Shown here one piece after another: positions 37,791 through 38,852 of a DNA stretch of 38,852 nucleotides. Under the pieces are notes generated by a model. It saw only the letters and a program-made list of their open reading frames with translations, was not told where the DNA came from and did no database searches. The number at the start of each line of letters is the position of its first letter. Position 1 is the stretch's first letter. The DNA is taken from assembly GCA_003427395.1 (NCBI GenBank), contig BFEA01000704.1, positions 618,964 through 657,815 of the forward strand, read 5' to 3'. The DNA comes from Chara braunii. Its lineage: Eukaryota; Streptophyta; Charophyceae; Charales; Characeae. A program made the position numbers and the translations under genes.

Positions 37791-38852
37791 TCTTCCCCTC
37801 AGTCCCTCCCTACTCTTCCCTCACCTTTTCTGGAGCATCCTCGCCCCCTCTTCCCCAGGTCCATCCGTCCATGCATCTCCACCTCCTCCTAACCATTGTG
37901 CCTCAGGGCCCACTCCTCCACCTCACCATTCCTCCTGCCCCTCAACCTCGTGTATTCATGATTGCATCCTATCGCTCTCCATATAAACAATGCGAACAGA
38001 AAACGGGACAAAAAACAAACAGCCATCCTTGCTTCCCTCTGCCAACTACTCCAACCAGTTTCCCAACTCTGTTCACCCCTCTGACAGTCTCCCCCTACAC
38101 CATCCTCCTCTGCATCTGTTTGTGTGTGCCTCCCCTCACATTCAATCCACCCATGCAAATCCTCCCTTCCTCCAGCTCTCTTTGCACCTCCAAGCCCCTT
38201 CTTCCATCCCCTTGCTCCAAATCCTGCACATGCAGCAGGCGCAAAATGCAGTTATTGATTACACTCCTTATCCAAAATGAAAGCAGCAGAGGAAACAAAG
38301 CCTCCTTGTGTCCCTCCATCAATCACTCCTGACTTTTCTCCACTTGCTGCCTCCACATATTGTCTTTCTTGTTTATCATCGGTAAGCAGAATCATTCTCC
38401 TTGAGGCAGGCTGTCCTTCTAGATCTCCTGCCCTCCTCGACAACATCTCTATATCATGACCCCCAAGAAATGGATCGGAACATCCTCCTCTGCCAGCACC
38501 TCTTTATATCGAAGATGAAAACAGCGCAGATGGAAGAGTGCTAAAAGGATACTGAGGAAGAGATTGGTGATAAGAAAAAGAGAGGACAGATGGTCAGAAT
38601 ATAGCACTGCATCACAATATTAATTCTATGAGTGGGCACCAAAGACAGCGGATGCAGAGAGCAGTGTGTGTGTCAATAGCATTTGCAAGTGTGTGTTGTC
38701 CAGACCTACTGACCACATGCAAATAAGGGAAACCAATATGAATACTTGTCTGTTGTCCCTTAGACCCTGTCCACGCATCTTTCCCTCCCAACTGTTCCAC
38801 ATCCCGTCCATACATCCTGCTCCGATACCTGCCTACAGGATCTCAATAACTT
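37791..38852. other. Pyrimidine-rich, then unassigned sequence
   Basis: C/T-rich to about 38450 with composition-driven open frames on both strands. The last 400 bp show no recognisable feature. Confidence 0.5.

Noticed and set aside
35136-38332. Numerous Pro/Ser/Leu-rich proteins
   Set aside because: Open frames follow from C/T-rich composition and tandem repeats; no domains, and several frames are open at once.

Overview
This window is repeat-rich nuclear DNA of a eukaryote, most likely a streptophyte (green plant lineage). A charophyte alga such as Chara is my best guess, but only an inference. The reasons are a plant-type LINE with a C-terminal zf-RVT knuckle, a Ty3/Gypsy integrase followed by a chromodomain, foldback DNA elements, tRNA-derived SINE-like copies, and very long (CT)n, (CA)n and (ATCT)n arrays. 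No operon structure, ribosomal RNA, intact tRNA gene, CRISPR array or intact host gene is visible.

Layout. 1-2058: microsatellites and small tandem duplications. 2059-6744: a 5'-truncated, multiply frameshifted LINE bounded by a perfect 12-bp target-site duplication. 6764-7248: CT/CA arrays. 7326-7363: an inverted pair of 19-bp Tn5/Nextera mosaic ends, a sequencing-library artefact. 7400-10046: a foldback element, a dispersed repeat, an unidentified degraded open stretch, a minisatellite and a GT array. 11340-12071: four abutting MITE-like units of about 155-190 bp that share CCACCAGT-type termini. 14029-14150: a small MITE. 16314-16812: a composite foldback made of two opposed SINE-like arms around another repeat. 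17994-18833: assembly gap. 18834-22690: tetranucleotide array, more copies of the same repeat families, larger tandem duplications. 22697-22883, 25105-25261 and 29353-29541: dispersed MITE copies. 23958-24832 (-): the best candidate for a host coding exon, product unrecognised. 29619-32211: minisatellites and duplications. 32212-32249: a second Nextera junction. 32250-33638: a degraded chromodomain-type Ty3/Gypsy pol fragment ending in a polypurine tract and a probable 3' LTR start at 33639. 34254-34834 (-): second coding-like stretch. 34932-38852: poly-T, poly-G, pyrimidine-rich DNA and tandem repeats.

Two things matter most to a reader. First, the two library-adapter junctions mean that the sequence on either side of 7326-7363 and of 32212-32249 should not be assumed contiguous in the genome, so the window may be three separately derived pieces. 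Second, almost everything recognisable is mobile DNA: an autonomous-type LINE and an LTR element, both inactivated, plus at least four short non-autonomous families that recur several times in 39 kb. No gene set here works together as a pathway. The small repeat families look like the least described content.
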